From Beroe forskalii (lineage: Eukaryota; Ctenophora; Nuda; Beroida; Beroidae): a stretch of DNA of 64,000 nucleotides. Where the stretch lies: positions 50,937-114,936 of the forward strand of contig WFMF01000504.1 in NCBI GenBank assembly GCA_011033025.1, in the 5' to 3' direction. The notes below the pieces were generated by a model, which was given only the letters and a program-made list of their open reading frames with translations, was not told the DNA's origin and ran no database searches. The position numbers and the translations under genes were made by a program. This document shows, in pieces, positions 45,545 through 57,073 of this stretch (position 1 is its first letter; every line of letters starts with the position of its first letter).

Positions 45545-47427
45545 GCAGGAACCACTCAAAACCACCTGAACACACCAAACCCATCTGAACCCATCCCAAG
45601 CTCACCTGATTTAGCATCAAAACCACCAAAAACAACCTGAATCAACCCAAAACTACCAAACCTTAAACCTACCTGAAACCACCCAAAACAATCCTGAACC
45701 CACCCCTGCACAAAACTTCAATCATAATAATATGTGGAACCACCCAAAATTCAGTTTTTAGCTGGGTTAGGGTTATGAAGGCGCCCCAACCCCAACCCTA
45801 ACCCAGTTATGGTTTAAAAGGTTAGCTGGTCAGGGTTTGGGTGGGTTCTGATGGAACCACCTGAAACCACCTGAAACCACCTGAAACAAATGGAACCAGG
45901 CAACTCCATCCGAAGAATGAGTTATGGGTGGTTTTGGGGTAAGTATGGGTGGTTTTGGGGTGGGCTAGGTGGTTTCAGATGGGTTTGAGTGGTTTTGGGT
46001 GATTTCAGGTGGGTTTGAGGCTAAATCTAGTGGGTTAGGGAGGGTATGTGGGGCAGGGACCTGGTTCTTTCCAGTTGGGGCTTCACGCACCTCCCCCTCC
46101 CGAGTGTGCCAACTGCACTTCCCCATGCAGTTGGTATCATCCACACCTTCCACCTGCTGGGTACTCTCTAGTACCACTCACCAGCTAAGTATCATAACTT
46201 CACTATCCAGCCCCTCACGGTATATTAACTTTTGATATAACCACCCTAGCCCCCTCTTTCTATATCTATACTATTCTTTTATCTTTTTACTTAATTGACT
46301 ATAATTCAGGTACACTAACTTGAAGACTGTCCTCAAAGGGAATGATCAACCCATAAATACATATTAAATACTGTAACAACATGGGCACAGCCCGGTAGTC
46401 AGTACTCACTTTGTACTACAAAAAAACAATATGGCTTCCTCCCTCAAACTCTCAAAGGCCACTCAAGAACCCCTGATAAGATTTTCTCCAGATCCCTCCA
46501 AAGTTCAGATCCCTCCAAGGTTCCTCAGCACCATCATGGAATAATTTTTGTCTCATTATGGAAGCAGCAGTTACATTGGCGACCCCTGCATTATCAACCC
46601 TCTTACTGCTTTAAAACTAAGCCCACTGTCCAATTCTCCCATATTATATCCAATTAGTAAACAACATTTTATTTCGTTATCTCTCCCACTTTCATCACCC
46701 TCACCTGCTGGGTACTCTGTACTTCAAACCAGCTAAGTCCCATTACCTCACCACTTCCGTCAGGCAACAAATTTCTGTACATCTAGACCCATAGAAATAA
46801 ATACTACAGTACAAACTGCAGCCAATTTTGAAAGGATGTTCCATCCCAATAAATCAGATTTAGCAACATTGCCAAGATTAATGAACAATTATACAACACC
46901 ATAAACATCACCAAAAATATCACAAAACTAACAATCAGTTCCCTCTCTTCTTTTCCAGGTAGTACCCCATAGCTGGGCTTTGCCCAATGCCCATTGATCC
47001 CAGCATAACTCCAATCAATGGGAATATTATTTACACAGTCTGGTTGGGTCAGACCTCCCTGTGGCTCAGTCAGATGAAGAGAGGTGGTACATAGCCACCT
47101 CCGGCTGATCTCCGACTTAATCTGCAGGCAAGCACTGACTTGTTTTGCAGTCTGTTTGAAGCCACCGGGTGTTGGTAGCTTGCTGGTCCAGTGAGGTCCT
47201 GGACGGGTAGGCTACTCTCAGCCCAGGATATCTCCGGCAGTCGGGTGGCCTGAAAAACCACCCAGGAGTTCACACCCTTCGCCTAGTGTACTAGGGATAG
47301 TCTCCATGCTCATCATGGCTGCCACCGGCCTGGTTGATTAAACCAACTGTGGCCGTTTTGCTAAGACTAAGACTAGGGAGGGTATGATGGGTACAGATGG
47401 ATTTGGGTGGTTTTGGGTGGTTCCTGC
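45545..47427. mobile_element. Hairpin MITE with GCAGGAACCAC ends, copy B, interrupted
   Basis: Same element as 37361-37885 but split by the 1.3-kb insertion at 46049-47373. Confidence 0.7.
46049..47373 (+). mobile_element. 1.3-kb retroelement-like insertion with 13-bp target duplication
   Basis: TAGGGAGGGTATG stands on both sides (46036-46048, 47374-47386) and once in copy A near 37827. The right end is a short simple repeat (CTAAGACTAAGAC), as at the 3' end of a LINE or SINE. No long coding frame is seen. Its age postdates the A/B split. Confidence 0.75.
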
Positions 47428-47482
47428 TTTTAATATCAACATGAAACTCAAAGGGTCGAAGCCATAACATTAAATTTTATCT

Positions 47483-48340
47483 TCAACGAAACCAATTCTT
47501 CAATTTTGAATTAGAGCAAATTAATAATAGCACTAAACCATAAAATAGAACAAATCCATATGCATGCAGAAATGATAAGAAGGAGTTTTGATGAAACCAC
47601 TTCTTTGAAAGCTTATTACTTTTTGTTACATACACTAAAATATGGGTAACAATGGCATGGTCATTGTTTTGAACAACAAAATAATTGTGAGGTAGTGAAT
47701 CTGTTGTAATGCTTATACCTGACAATTTTTCACTTCCTTGCTTTACTTGATCACTTTTTAAAATCTGACATAAAAGAACACACATCATATTGCTTCCTAA
47801 CGATGATGATGGCCATGATTTTCCCTGCTTTGCAAAGGAAAAGGCAACATCAATGTCTGTGCTGAGATATGTCCCTTTCCCAAATAATGATCTTTTGTTC
47901 ATATGACCACATAAACCATTCTTAAGTATACTCAGCACATTTTCAGTATGTGTTCCATGAAATCCAACGGCAGTTCCATGACAGTCAGCAAGATTCAAAT
48001 AGTTTTCAGATATGTTAGGCTTTTTGATTTTAACTATGAAGTTTGGCATATATTTTGGCTTGGCCAATGATGGAAACAAACCTTCAAACTCTTCTGGGAC
48101 AAACCTTTGCATATCATAGTTTTGAATCATTTCATTGACCCAATCATTAAATCTGCATTTTCCAGAAGTATGATAACTAGAATTCATGCACTCTTTCAGT
48201 TCCTCTGCATCTTTCACAAATGCAGGGAGAGGCTTGAGAAGTGATTCAAGCTTGTATGAATTTAAGGAAGCATATAATATAGACAGATAAAAGTCTTTGA
48301 CTAATTCATTGGCAGGAGTATGTTGTGGGGGTATTTTCAT
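47483..48340 (-). CDS. PARP16: PARP16-like mono-ADP-ribosyltransferase, copy B, full tail anchor
   Basis: This intronless 285-aa frame is nearly identical to copy A through the catalytic domain (H128, Y158, Y220; N-terminal helical domain residues 1-100). Differences include S4P, H69N, S95P, K98M and S123T. The C-terminus continues HAYGFVLFYGLVLLLICSN and then a Lys/Arg/Trp-rich end: a single membrane helix followed by a short basic segment. That is the tail-anchor arrangement of known PARP16. This is the better candidate for the functional copy. The lack of introns in both copies suggests an intron-poor or retroposed ancestor that predates the duplication. The gene ends about 2.6 kb upstream of NDUFB9 copy B on the same strand. 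Confidence 0.88.
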   Translation of the reverse strand: MKIPPQHTPANELVKDFYLSILYASLNSYKLESLLKPLPAFVKDAEELKECMNSSYHTSGKCRFNDWVNEMIQNYDMQRFVPEEFEGLFPSLAKPKYMPNFIVKIKKPNISENYLNLADCHGTAVGFHGTHTENVLSILKNGLCGHMNKRSLFGKGTYLSTDIDVAFSFAKQGKSWPSSSLGSNMMCVLLCQILKSDQVKQGSEKLSGISITTDSLPHNYFVVQNNDHAIVTHILVYVTKSNKLSKKWFHQNSFLSFLHAYGFVLFYGLVLLLICSNSKLKNWFR

Positions 48341-49490
48341 AAATATATCTGAATAGAGTGAAGGTTTTTCAAAGTTATGATCAAATATATCTTCATGAAA
48401 CGAAAAATCTTAATCTTTGCCATCCTAGATACATGCAAAATGCTTTTCAAAATATACAATTTTGAGATATTTCTAACTCCCTCGACAAAATACATGAAAT
48501 AACTTGAGTTCTATCCATATTCTAGAATGAATGTGCCTGTTCTTTAAAACATATTGGACATTTTTGTGTTTTTCAATTTTCCATATCAAGGGATTCTTGA
48601 TCTTATCAGTAGCTGTGAAAATGAAAGTGCAGGTTTTAAGCCTTGAAATGTAAATTATGTATGTTTCAATATGCATGTTTCAAATCTCATTAATTGTACT
48701 AAGAAAATACTGATTTATAGTGAGTTGCATGTCACAAATCAAAGGTGATTTTTCATAAAAGCTCAATGCAAGTCAGATTCAGATGATTTTTGCTCCAAAT
48801 GATAGATATCAATGAGTTCATATTTAAAGGCACAGAAGCCTTTAAATGTCAAAAATGGCCAACTTACATTCTGCCTTCTGGCTGCCAAACTTACATTTTG
48901 GCTGCTATCTATGAATTATAAATATTTTCCTTGTGTTTGAATAATGCATGTAATTAAGCAAGGTAAATTTATGAACAAATGACATCAAAATACCATCATT
49001 AGGAGGGTCACATGAAAAATCGACTTGGGCCAATGTTATTGAAATGATCAGCACAACAAGTGCTTTTGAACAAAATAAGTTTGATTGGTCTTTTAGATAG
49101 TTTAAGAGAGAGATAGGCTGCACATGGCCAAGAAGCTGCACTCAAAATAAGCAATACCAAAATTTCACTCACAATTATGCATATCAATTGACATAGGAAA
49201 ACATGCTATCAACAGAAAAATCATTAGTAATCACTCAAATTACAAGATGAAACATGAAAATTAAAGGCTCATCATTCCTATGACATTCCTCAAAACTTTC
49301 AGGGCAATACATCATGTGGAAGAAGAGTTATCAATCTTCAAAGTTAATTGGTCAAAATTCGGAAAGGTTTTGTCCATAACTTGGCTCAGGATAGACAATT
49401 TTGTTTAATAGCTCATGACCGCATTCATTTACACAGCACAAACAATTCTTAACATTGAAATTTAGCATGTGCACACTTGTTATACTAGGG

Positions 49491-49750
49491 GTATTAGAAA
49501 TTGGCAGATTGCTCTGATTTTTGACAGCTTATGACATGATCTGCTTTGTGTGACACCAAATGGACTGCATTGGCAACATCAGATACAACTAACTGATTGG
49601 TCTATTTTTTCCACTCGATAAAGTGTTAAAAATCTCCAAAGAGACTAAAATATTACATATGTTGAGAAAGCACCAAACATTTGGTATTACACACTAAGAA
49701 GATGGTGTGATTTCTGTGGAAAATTGGAACAATCTGCCAATTTCTGATAC
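49491..49750. mobile_element. 260-bp MITE with 21-bp inverted ends
   Basis: The left end GTATTAGAAATTGGCAGATT is inverted at the right (AATCTGCCAATTTCTGATAC), with one mismatch. No coding sequence. It lies just upstream of the LINE ORF1. Confidence 0.7.
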
Positions 49751-49770
49751 ACCAAGTATTTATTTATTAA

Positions 49771-50961
49771 GACATTGATTGGATTATCTTTAATGGATTA
49801 TTAAACAGTGTAACATGCAACACCAATGACAGAGTGAACATCCTTGATAATAGAGTGACTAATCTGGCTGATGATGTCACAGAAATAAAGAGATTACTTA
49901 AATCTGTTGTTAACAAACCCCAAACTATTCCTGATATTCCCTCATCACCTATGTCACCTAACACTACTACTAACACTTCTACCCTAAGCTCTCCAAGTAG
50001 CAGTGGTAATAGCAGTGGTAATAGCAGTGGTAATAGCAGTGGTTTCAGTGAGATTAGTGGTGCTAGTGGTTCTAATGGAGCTAGTGATTCCAGTGGTTCT
50101 TGCCAGCCAATCCCTACTAATGTTTGGATGGATCAAAATAGAGTTAAATCTCTGCTGGTTGTTGCTAAGGATGCTAATGTTGTAAGTTCTGATTTGGAGA
50201 AAACTGTAATTGAAAATGGAATTCAGGTTCAGAAAAAGTATGTGAATAAAAATGGAGATACTGTCATAATTTGCCCAAACCAAAAATCTAGAGATGACCT
50301 CAAGCAGAAACTAACATCCTCAGGGGTCACATCTAATCTTCTCAAAGAACCCAAAGAAAAATGTCCAGTCATTGCTGTTGTTGGTATTCCTAAAGAACTA
50401 GAGAAAGAAAATAAAGATGTTATATATAATACCCTCCTTAGTCAAAATCCCTTCATTGGTGAATGTCTGAAAAACAATTCTTCTGTGTTTGACATTTTGT
50501 CTGTTAAATCTTTGAAGTCAAATGACAATGTGAACCAGGCCATTATCAAGGTTAGTGATGACATCAGACTAGCAATCAAAAACAATAGAAACAAGCTGTA
50601 CTTTGGCCTTGTGTCCTGTCCTATATATGACCAACTGTATATCAAACGTTGTCATAAGTGTCAAGGTTTTGGGCACTATGCTATGGAATGTTCTAAAGCT
50701 ACTTGTTGTGGTATATGTGCTTCATCTGGTCATGAAACCAGGGACTGTAACCACAAGGACTCCTCAGATATTCAGTCTGTTTATAAGTGTTGTAACTGTG
50801 CCAATGCAGGAAAATCAGGAGAAGATATAAATCATCCAGCTTCTTCCAATGATTGCCCATCATATCGTGAAAAGCAAGACAAGCTCAAAGCATCACTTTC
50901 ATACTATTCAAAAAAACTAGTGAAATCTAAAATGGATCCTCAGTCTTATTTAAATTTCTAG
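49771..50961 (+). CDS. Non-LTR retrotransposon ORF1 (gag-like, zinc knuckles), 5' incomplete
   Basis: The frame is open from 49771 without an in-frame ATG before 49834 (a GTG), so the N-terminus is probably lost. After a Ser/Thr/Gly/Asn-rich linker (four copies of SSGN-like triplets, about residues 50-80), the protein has a globular RNA-binding region. Two CX2CX4HX4C knuckles follow (CHKCQGFGHYAMEC and CGICASSGHETRDC), with a third, longer Cys/His cluster (starting CCNCANAG) after them. This is the ORF1 arrangement of Jockey/I/CR1-type LINEs. It ends FLNF-type in a TAG at 50959-50961 and is followed about 60 bp later by endonuclease sequence. Confidence 0.8.
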   Translation, partial: DIDWIIFNGLLNSVTCNTNDRVNILDNRVTNLADDVTEIKRLLKSVVNKPQTIPDIPSSPMSPNTTTNTSTLSSPSSSGNSSGNSSGNSSGFSEISGASGSNGASDSSGSCQPIPTNVWMDQNRVKSLLVVAKDANVVSSDLEKTVIENGIQVQKKYVNKNGDTVIICPNQKSRDDLKQKLTSSGVTSNLLKEPKEKCPVIAVVGIPKELEKENKDVIYNTLLSQNPFIGECLKNNSSVFDILSVKSLKSNDNVNQAIIKVSDDIRLAIKNNRNKLYFGLVSCPIYDQLYIKRCHKCQGFGHYAMECSKATCCGICASSGHETRDCNHKDSSDIQSVYKCCNCANAGKSGEDINHPASSNDCPSYREKQDKLKASLSYYSKKLVKSKMDPQSYLNF

Positions 50962-51345
50962 TGTGGAACCCAAGAAGTATCAATAATAAGTAAAAGGATA
51001 CTATGTGTTTGCTTGAAGACAATACTGTTGATGAAGCTCATCTCTGAAACTTGGCTTACAGACCATGCTAATTTTATAACAGCAGATAATGTCAAGGTAT
51101 GGATACACTATCCTGCATGAGCACAGATCAGGATGCCAAAGGTGGAGGAGCTGGTTTATTATTCAAATCTTCCCTCCAATTTAATCCAGTGAACCTCAAG
51201 GTCAATGGTATAACTACCTTTGAATACAGCACTGCTTCTCTGACTTGTTCAGTGGATATGAAAATACTATGTATTGCAATATACCGGACAGGTCCCATTG
51301 CCAAGAAGTTCTTTGAGGAACTTGATGTTCTTCTTGGGGTGGCCA
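49771..51345 (+). mobile_element. Truncated LINE: ORF1 plus start of ORF2 endonuclease
   Basis: Downstream of ORF1, the stretch 51030-51345 translates in two overlapping frames as an apurinic-type endonuclease start (LISETWLTDH; then GGGAGLLFKSSLQ and YRTGPIAKKFFEELDVLLG). A single-base frame break lies near 51094. No reverse transcriptase follows: homology stops at about 51345 and a 38-bp sequence present twice (51350-51432) takes over. The element is dead. Confidence 0.75.
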
Positions 51346-52332
51346 CCTGTGTGGTTTTATCATATCTGTATTTCGTGTTATCTTACCATTCAGTGTGGTT
51401 TTATCATATCTGTATTTCGTGTTATCTTACCATGATCGCTTAATACAACCTTTGCCTTTCTTTGCACATAATGTCTAGCAGTACCATGACTGGGGATACA
51501 TCTAATTTATTTATTAGTTTTGATTCTTTTCGTCATCCTGGCCGTTTAGGGGTGGGCTTCCACCCTGGCTGCAGAAGGGCCACACACTACCCACCCGCCA
51601 ACACGACACCCCCCTGCCCACCTTTTGAGAGGTGGAACAGTCTCCGGCAAGTCAGACGTCCTACCTTATTTAAGTTTCGGCTAAAACGTGCTATGAACTT
51701 TTCAGTATATTAAACGATGATCAACTTGAGCATGAATTGCGTCACTTCCAATTTAGGTAAATCAATTAAAATTGTGCTGATGCTAATAAGAATGTAAGGA
51801 AAGCCATAATTCGCCATGAAGTCAAGAAGGCATTAACTGATCAAATGTCATGTGATTTTACTAAGGCGTTAGAAAACTTAGAATCCATAACAAAATCCAT
51901 CTCTCATGTGGCGGAGGAGAAAAGCTGAACAACATCCCAGCAGCTCGACCCGTGACCGATCCCAGCCCTGAATTCCCAGTTATGGTGCAGCAGTCGGACT
52001 CAACACTCTTCCGACTTGACTCTCCCTCGACTCCTTTTTCAGTGACATCACATCCTCTGTTACTAGCCTCGACATCGGTGAAATAACTCTACCAGACACG
52101 GTATGTTCTTTCATTCAAATGTCTGTTGTGATCTCTCGATCGATGCCGCCATGAACCAGATTTCATTTGATAAGAGTCATAAGGGTGGCAGGAAGACCGC
52201 GATTTCGGTAATGTGCCTTATTCGTACGCCAGACCACTCATGCCGAAATGCGTACCCTGATTGCGAAATCTTCCGCAACATATTTGAAAGACTTACACCT
52301 GAATACCCCTCTTCACTCGGGACAATGTTGCA
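51346..52332. other. Unassigned sequence before the assembly gap
   Basis: This stretch begins with two copies of a 38-bp unit (GTGTGGTTTTATCATATC and following). Next comes a short frame rich in Pro, Cys and Arg (51462-51713). A frame opening FFHSNVCCDLS runs from 52103 into the gap. None of these frames matches a family I recognise. They may be exons or decayed transposon. Confidence 0.3.
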
Positions 52333-52432
52333 NNNNNNNNNNNNNNNNNNNNNNNNNNNNNNNNNNNNNNNNNNNNNNNNNNNNNNNNNNNNNNNNNNNN
52401 NNNNNNNNNNNNNNNNNNNNNNNNNNNNNNNN
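52333..52432. other. Assembly gap (100 N)
   Basis: Exactly 100 unknown bases, the conventional placeholder for a gap of unknown size. Sequence on the right (52433-53110) is full of over-long G, C, A and T runs, which suggests unpolished long-read ends. Confidence 0.95.
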
Positions 52433-55400
52433 CCCCGAAAAAAAGGGAATTTTAAATTTCGGCCTCAAAGAAGTGGTCCATAAAAAAATTTGCAAGGGGG
52501 CCAAATTTGGGGGTTTGGACCCCCCCCAAAAAAAACCCTTAATTTTGGGGCCAGGGGGGGGCCCCGTCCAAAAAAAACCCCTTTTTGGGCCTTTGGTGGG
52601 GGTAAAAAAAAATCAAGAGGTTTAGGAAACTTTTTACAATTTCCCAAACCAGAAACCTTAAATTTTACAAAATTTTTTTGGTTTCATTTATGCCTTGGTT
52701 TTGGGGGAAATTTGGAAAAACTAATTCGTACCGAACAAAATAATACGAAAACAAGCATTAAGGGTTTTTACGTGTTCGAAAGTGCCTTTGAAAAGTTGCC
52801 GGAACCTCCTTCCCCCAAAGAAGTTTTTCCCCCCAAATTTTTCCCTAGAAAAAAATGGGGTTTGGAATAAATTTTAATATTCTTGTTATTTTATTGTAAT
52901 TTAGTTTTTTGTTGTATACCTTGCTGATTCCCCCTCCGGGGGCCCCCGTAAAAAAAAAACTATATAATTAAATTTTGGGGTGCCCGGGTGTAAATAATAA
53001 TAAATTAACCCCCCTGGCACAAAACCCCCCGGTTAAAAAAATGGCGGGGATAATTAAATTTGAGTGTACGGGGTATTTTATTAATATAAATTTCCGTCTG
53101 AAAGGCAGTTTTTTTTGATTTAAAAAAAAAAAGAAAAAAAAAACTTGCGTTTAAAAAATGGTGGAAGCATCTGAGGAAAATTTATCTTAAACGATTCCTC
53201 GTTAAATTTTACGTAGGAGTCGACCCCTCTCGAGTGAATGCGTATATCAAAATCTCGAGATATCTTCGAACGTAACCTTGCCAGGACTATATAGTAAGAC
53301 ATCGATGTCACAGGACGAATATATACTCATATGCTTATATATAGACGTGATAATTTTAGGACCCAATTTTCGACGGGGTAAACTCAAAAACCATAAAAGA
53401 TACAGACATGATCAAGGGCGGGTTTTTTTCAGCTAAGATGGGAGAATGTTATAGGCTATCTAGGAAGTCTCACTGGACCAATTTTATTTGTGTGATGACG
53501 TCATCAAAATCGATAAAATCATGATTTTAGCGAAAAAACGTAATTTTGTACCACTTTGAAGCACTGTATCTGAGAAGTTTTCAACCGCGTCATGATTTCC
53601 CGACTCATGTAGCATCTAAACCTTGAGATTTAGCCACAAAAGAAGTTTCATGGTGATTGGTGAAAAAATGAGGTCGTGGGGGGCCTCCAAAAATCGTGGC
53701 TCCCTACTACGCCAAAATATGGTGACTTTGAGCATCTATATCCCAGCTCTCTAACATTGCCCTATCTTTTCCAGACGTTTTAATGTTCTTTCTCAATCAA
53801 ATATTATGGCTAAAAAGTTTCAAGTCGTTCAGATTTAAGGGAAGGATGTGGTGGCCCCTCAAAAACGTAAATTTGAGCCGCGCGAAAAAGTCGAAAATTT
53901 GGCTAAGTCCAATTTCAGACCGGATTCCAAAAGTGCAGGGCTGTTGTGCTATACGATAGTGACTGAATCAACATTTTGATTTAATTGGTAATTGAATATA
54001 ACAAGAAATGGCCCATGAAAATGAAGTTCACGTGAGTTCACGTGGAAGTTTTGTAGAAATTAGGCAAATCACTTTTTCAAGGATTTTAACAAATTATTTC
54101 TATGTTTGACGCTAAATACCGTATTTTTAGATCATAATAACCTCTTACAATTAAAAAACGGCACCCTTGTGACTCTGTGAGGGGGTTGCTATGACAGCCG
54201 CTTGCGGTTTTGTCTGTGGTATATAATATATAATATCATGATAATTGGGAGCAAACTTGGAAAGCCGAGATGTCAAGAACGGGAAATGGTAGAGCCATGA
54301 TCGAGGTCAGGTTTTGTTGATCTAAGATAGGAAAATGTTATAGGCTATAAGAGAAGTTCTGGTGACGTCATTATCACGTCACTATGACGTCATCAACTTA
54401 GCGAAATTTATTTCTTTTTTAGGTCATCTTTGTGCGCATTTTTCACCAAGAAGGAATGGAGATAGCTCAAAAATGTTGAAAAATCGTTAGTTGGAAATTT
54501 AAAGAGCTTTCAGAAAATCATACGGATCATCGGGCTATCTCGATTTTTCATCGAGATATACGCGATTTTCTAAGGTACGGTGAAAAATCGATTTCCAAAT
54601 TATAGGTCAAAACTTAAACGAGTGAGATGTACAACGTATCTTGAGATGAGACCGGTCAAAGTATGTTGTACTAAGGCGGAATTGTCTTATAGGCTATATG
54701 GGAAGTTGGTTTGAGCCTATTTGGGTGCTGTGATGACGTCATCAAAATCGCGTAAAACCACTAAAATAGCGTATTTTGCGATAAAACGCTATTTTGCACT
54801 ACTTTGAACATCTCTAACTCAGAGAGTTTTCATCGGATAATGTTTTACGTCGATATATTGCTTTTAGACCTCGAGATTTAGCTATGAAAATAGTTTCAAG
54901 GTGATCGGTCGAAAAATGTCGTCATGTGAAGCCTCTAAAAAATTGAGCCGCAAAATGGTTGAAATTGCGTTTATGACGAAAAATTGTACTGTTGCCCTAT
55001 TCCGTGATACAATGTTGAACTAATAATGGTTTCTTCATGTCTCGCAGTGACTAAATGTGGGAAATATACGATGAAATAGTGAATCACGTGAGTTCACGCG
55101 GACGGTTTGTAGAAATTAGGGGATTTGAAGAAATTGATATTTACACGGGATTTTCGACTTGATTACGTTGAAATGAGTTCAAATACGACTAATGCACATT
55201 AAATAAGATGCATGTGCTATACTTCAGCACGTGAGTACACACGGACGTTTTGTAGAAATTAGAGGATTTAAAGAAATTTATGTTTACACGGGATTTTCGA
55301 CTTGATTATGTTGAAATAAGTTTAAATGCGACTAATGCACGTGAAATTAGATCGGTTGCTCTATTTCAGCACGTGAGTACACACGGACGATTTGTAGAAA

Positions 55401-56277
55401 TTAGGGGATTTGAAGAAATTGATTTTCACACAGGATTTTCGACTTGGTTACGTTGAAATGAGTTCAAATACGACTTATGCGCATGAAATTAGATCTGGTT
55501 GCTATATTTTAGCACGTGAGTTCACGTGGACGATTTGTAGAAATTAAGAAATATATCAATTCTAGTAATTCCAAGTTAGAATAACGTAGTTTGGAACTTC
55601 GTCTGGGTAAGTTGCGTGGGTTAGACTTGCGTGTGGGCTAGTAACGTGGGTTCGGACAACGTGAGGGCAAGTGACGTGGGTCCCAACTGCCATTGGGCAA
55701 GTAACATGGGTTCAAACTACATCATCTGTCAAGATATCACCACCAAAACCGTTGGACGGTTGGTCTAGTAACCCCCGCGGGTTTGGATGTGACAACGGAA
55801 CCTGAAGAGATACAAAATGGGCTGATCACATCCAAACCAGCGGGGGGTTACTAGACCAACCGTCCAACGGTTTTGGTGGTGTTAATATATAAGATAGATC
55901 ATGATAATTAGGAGCAAATTTGAAACGTCGAGATCTCAAGAACGGGAAATGGTAGAGCCATGATCGAGGTCAGGTTTTGTTGATCTAGGATGGGAAAATG
56001 TTATAGGCTATAAGAAAAGTTCTGGTGACGTCATTTTCACGTCATTATGACGTCATCAACTTAGCGAAATTTTCTTGCTTTTTTAGCGAAAATAGGTCGT
56101 TTTCGAGCGCATTTTTCACCAAGACGGAATGGAGATAGCTCAAAAATGTTGAAAATCGTTAGTTGGAAATTTAATGAGCTTTCAGAAAATCATATGGATC
56201 ATTGGGCTATCTCGTTTTTTCATCGAGATATACGCGGTTTTCTAAGGTACGGTGAAAAATCAATTTCCAAATTATAG

Positions 56278-56525
56278 GATTTGGGGGTCCGAATAACGGG
56301 GGTCCGAATAAAGGGGGTCCAAATAACGGGGTTCTGAATAACGGGGGTCCGAATAACGGGGGTCCGAATAACAGGGGTCCGAATAACGGGGGTCCGAATA
56401 ACGGGGGTCCGAATAACGGGAGTCCGAATAACGGGAGTCCTAATAACGGGGGTCCGAATAACGGGGGTCCGAATAATGGCGGTCCGAATAACGGGGGTCC
56501 AAATAACGGGGGTCCGAATAACGGG
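56278..56525 (-). repeat. 15-bp minisatellite, second locus
   Basis: About 16 copies of GGGGGTCCGAATAAC, the inverse of the 9262-9545 array. Several variant units occur in the same relative order at both loci, so the whole element was copied, not grown twice. Confidence 0.9.
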
Positions 56526-56916
56526 GAAATATACGATGGACTAGTGAAGCACGTGAGTTCACGCGGACGTTTTGTGGAAATTAGGGGATTTGAAGAAATT
56601 GATATTTACACGGGATTTTCGAGTTGATTACGTTGAAATGAGTTTAAATACGACTATTGCACGTGAAATTAGAGCTGGCTACTATATTTCAGCACGCGAG
56701 TTCACGTGGACGATTTGTAGAAATTATGAAATATATCAATTCTAGTAATTCCAAGTTAGAAAAACGTAGTTTTGAGCTTCGTAAGGGTGAGTTACGTGGG
56801 TTAGACTTTCGTGTGGGCAAGTAACGTGGGTTTGGACTACGTGAGGGCAAGTTACGTGGGTTCAAACTGCGTTTGGGCAAGTTACATGGGTTCAAACATA
56901 AATCTGTCAAGATATC

Positions 56917-57060
56917 ACCACCAAAACCGTTGGACGGTTGGTCTAGTAACCCCCCGCGGGTTTGGATGTGACAACGGAACCTGAAAAGGTCCAAAATGGA
57001 CTGACCACATCCAAACCAGCGGGGGGTTACTAGACCAACCGTCCAACGGTTTTGGTGGTG
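56917..57060. repeat. Long hairpin (54-bp arms)
   Basis: Left arm runs from CACCACCAAAACCGTTGG to GGTTTGGATGTG. Right arm is its near-perfect inverse, with a loop of about 34 bases. Related hairpins are at 55736-55881 and 8761-8886 (left arm shortened). Confidence 0.85.
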
Positions 57061-57073
57061 TAATAATATGTAA

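Larger units (their letters stand above)
42637..49096. repeat. Tandem segmental duplication, copy B
   Basis: Compact copy of the same locus in the same orientation. Extra DNA here is a 1.3-kb insertion with a 13-bp target duplication (46049-47373). Small differences include a 6-bp indel near 48598 and two bases in the PARP16 tail. Two separately placed haplotypes are an alternative to a true tandem duplication. Confidence 0.9.
53330..57060. mobile_element. Composite repeat family with hairpins, CRE-like sites and 15-bp satellite
   Basis: The region is built from recurring modules. These are a TAGAAATTAGGGGATTTGAA block (several copies 54000-56720), a TGACGTCA-rich block (53500, 54366-54400, 54732, 56025-56063), two long hairpins (55736-55881 and 56917-57060), CGTAACTTGCCC-like arrays (55600-55720, 56780-56900) and the 15-bp satellite (56278-56525). 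It is inverted relative to 8735-10087. No transposase or polymerase frame is visible. Confidence 0.65.

Noticed and set aside
52103-52332. Frame beginning FFHSNVCCDLS running into the gap
   Set aside because: It could be an exon, but I recognise no family and the sequence beyond the gap is unreliable.
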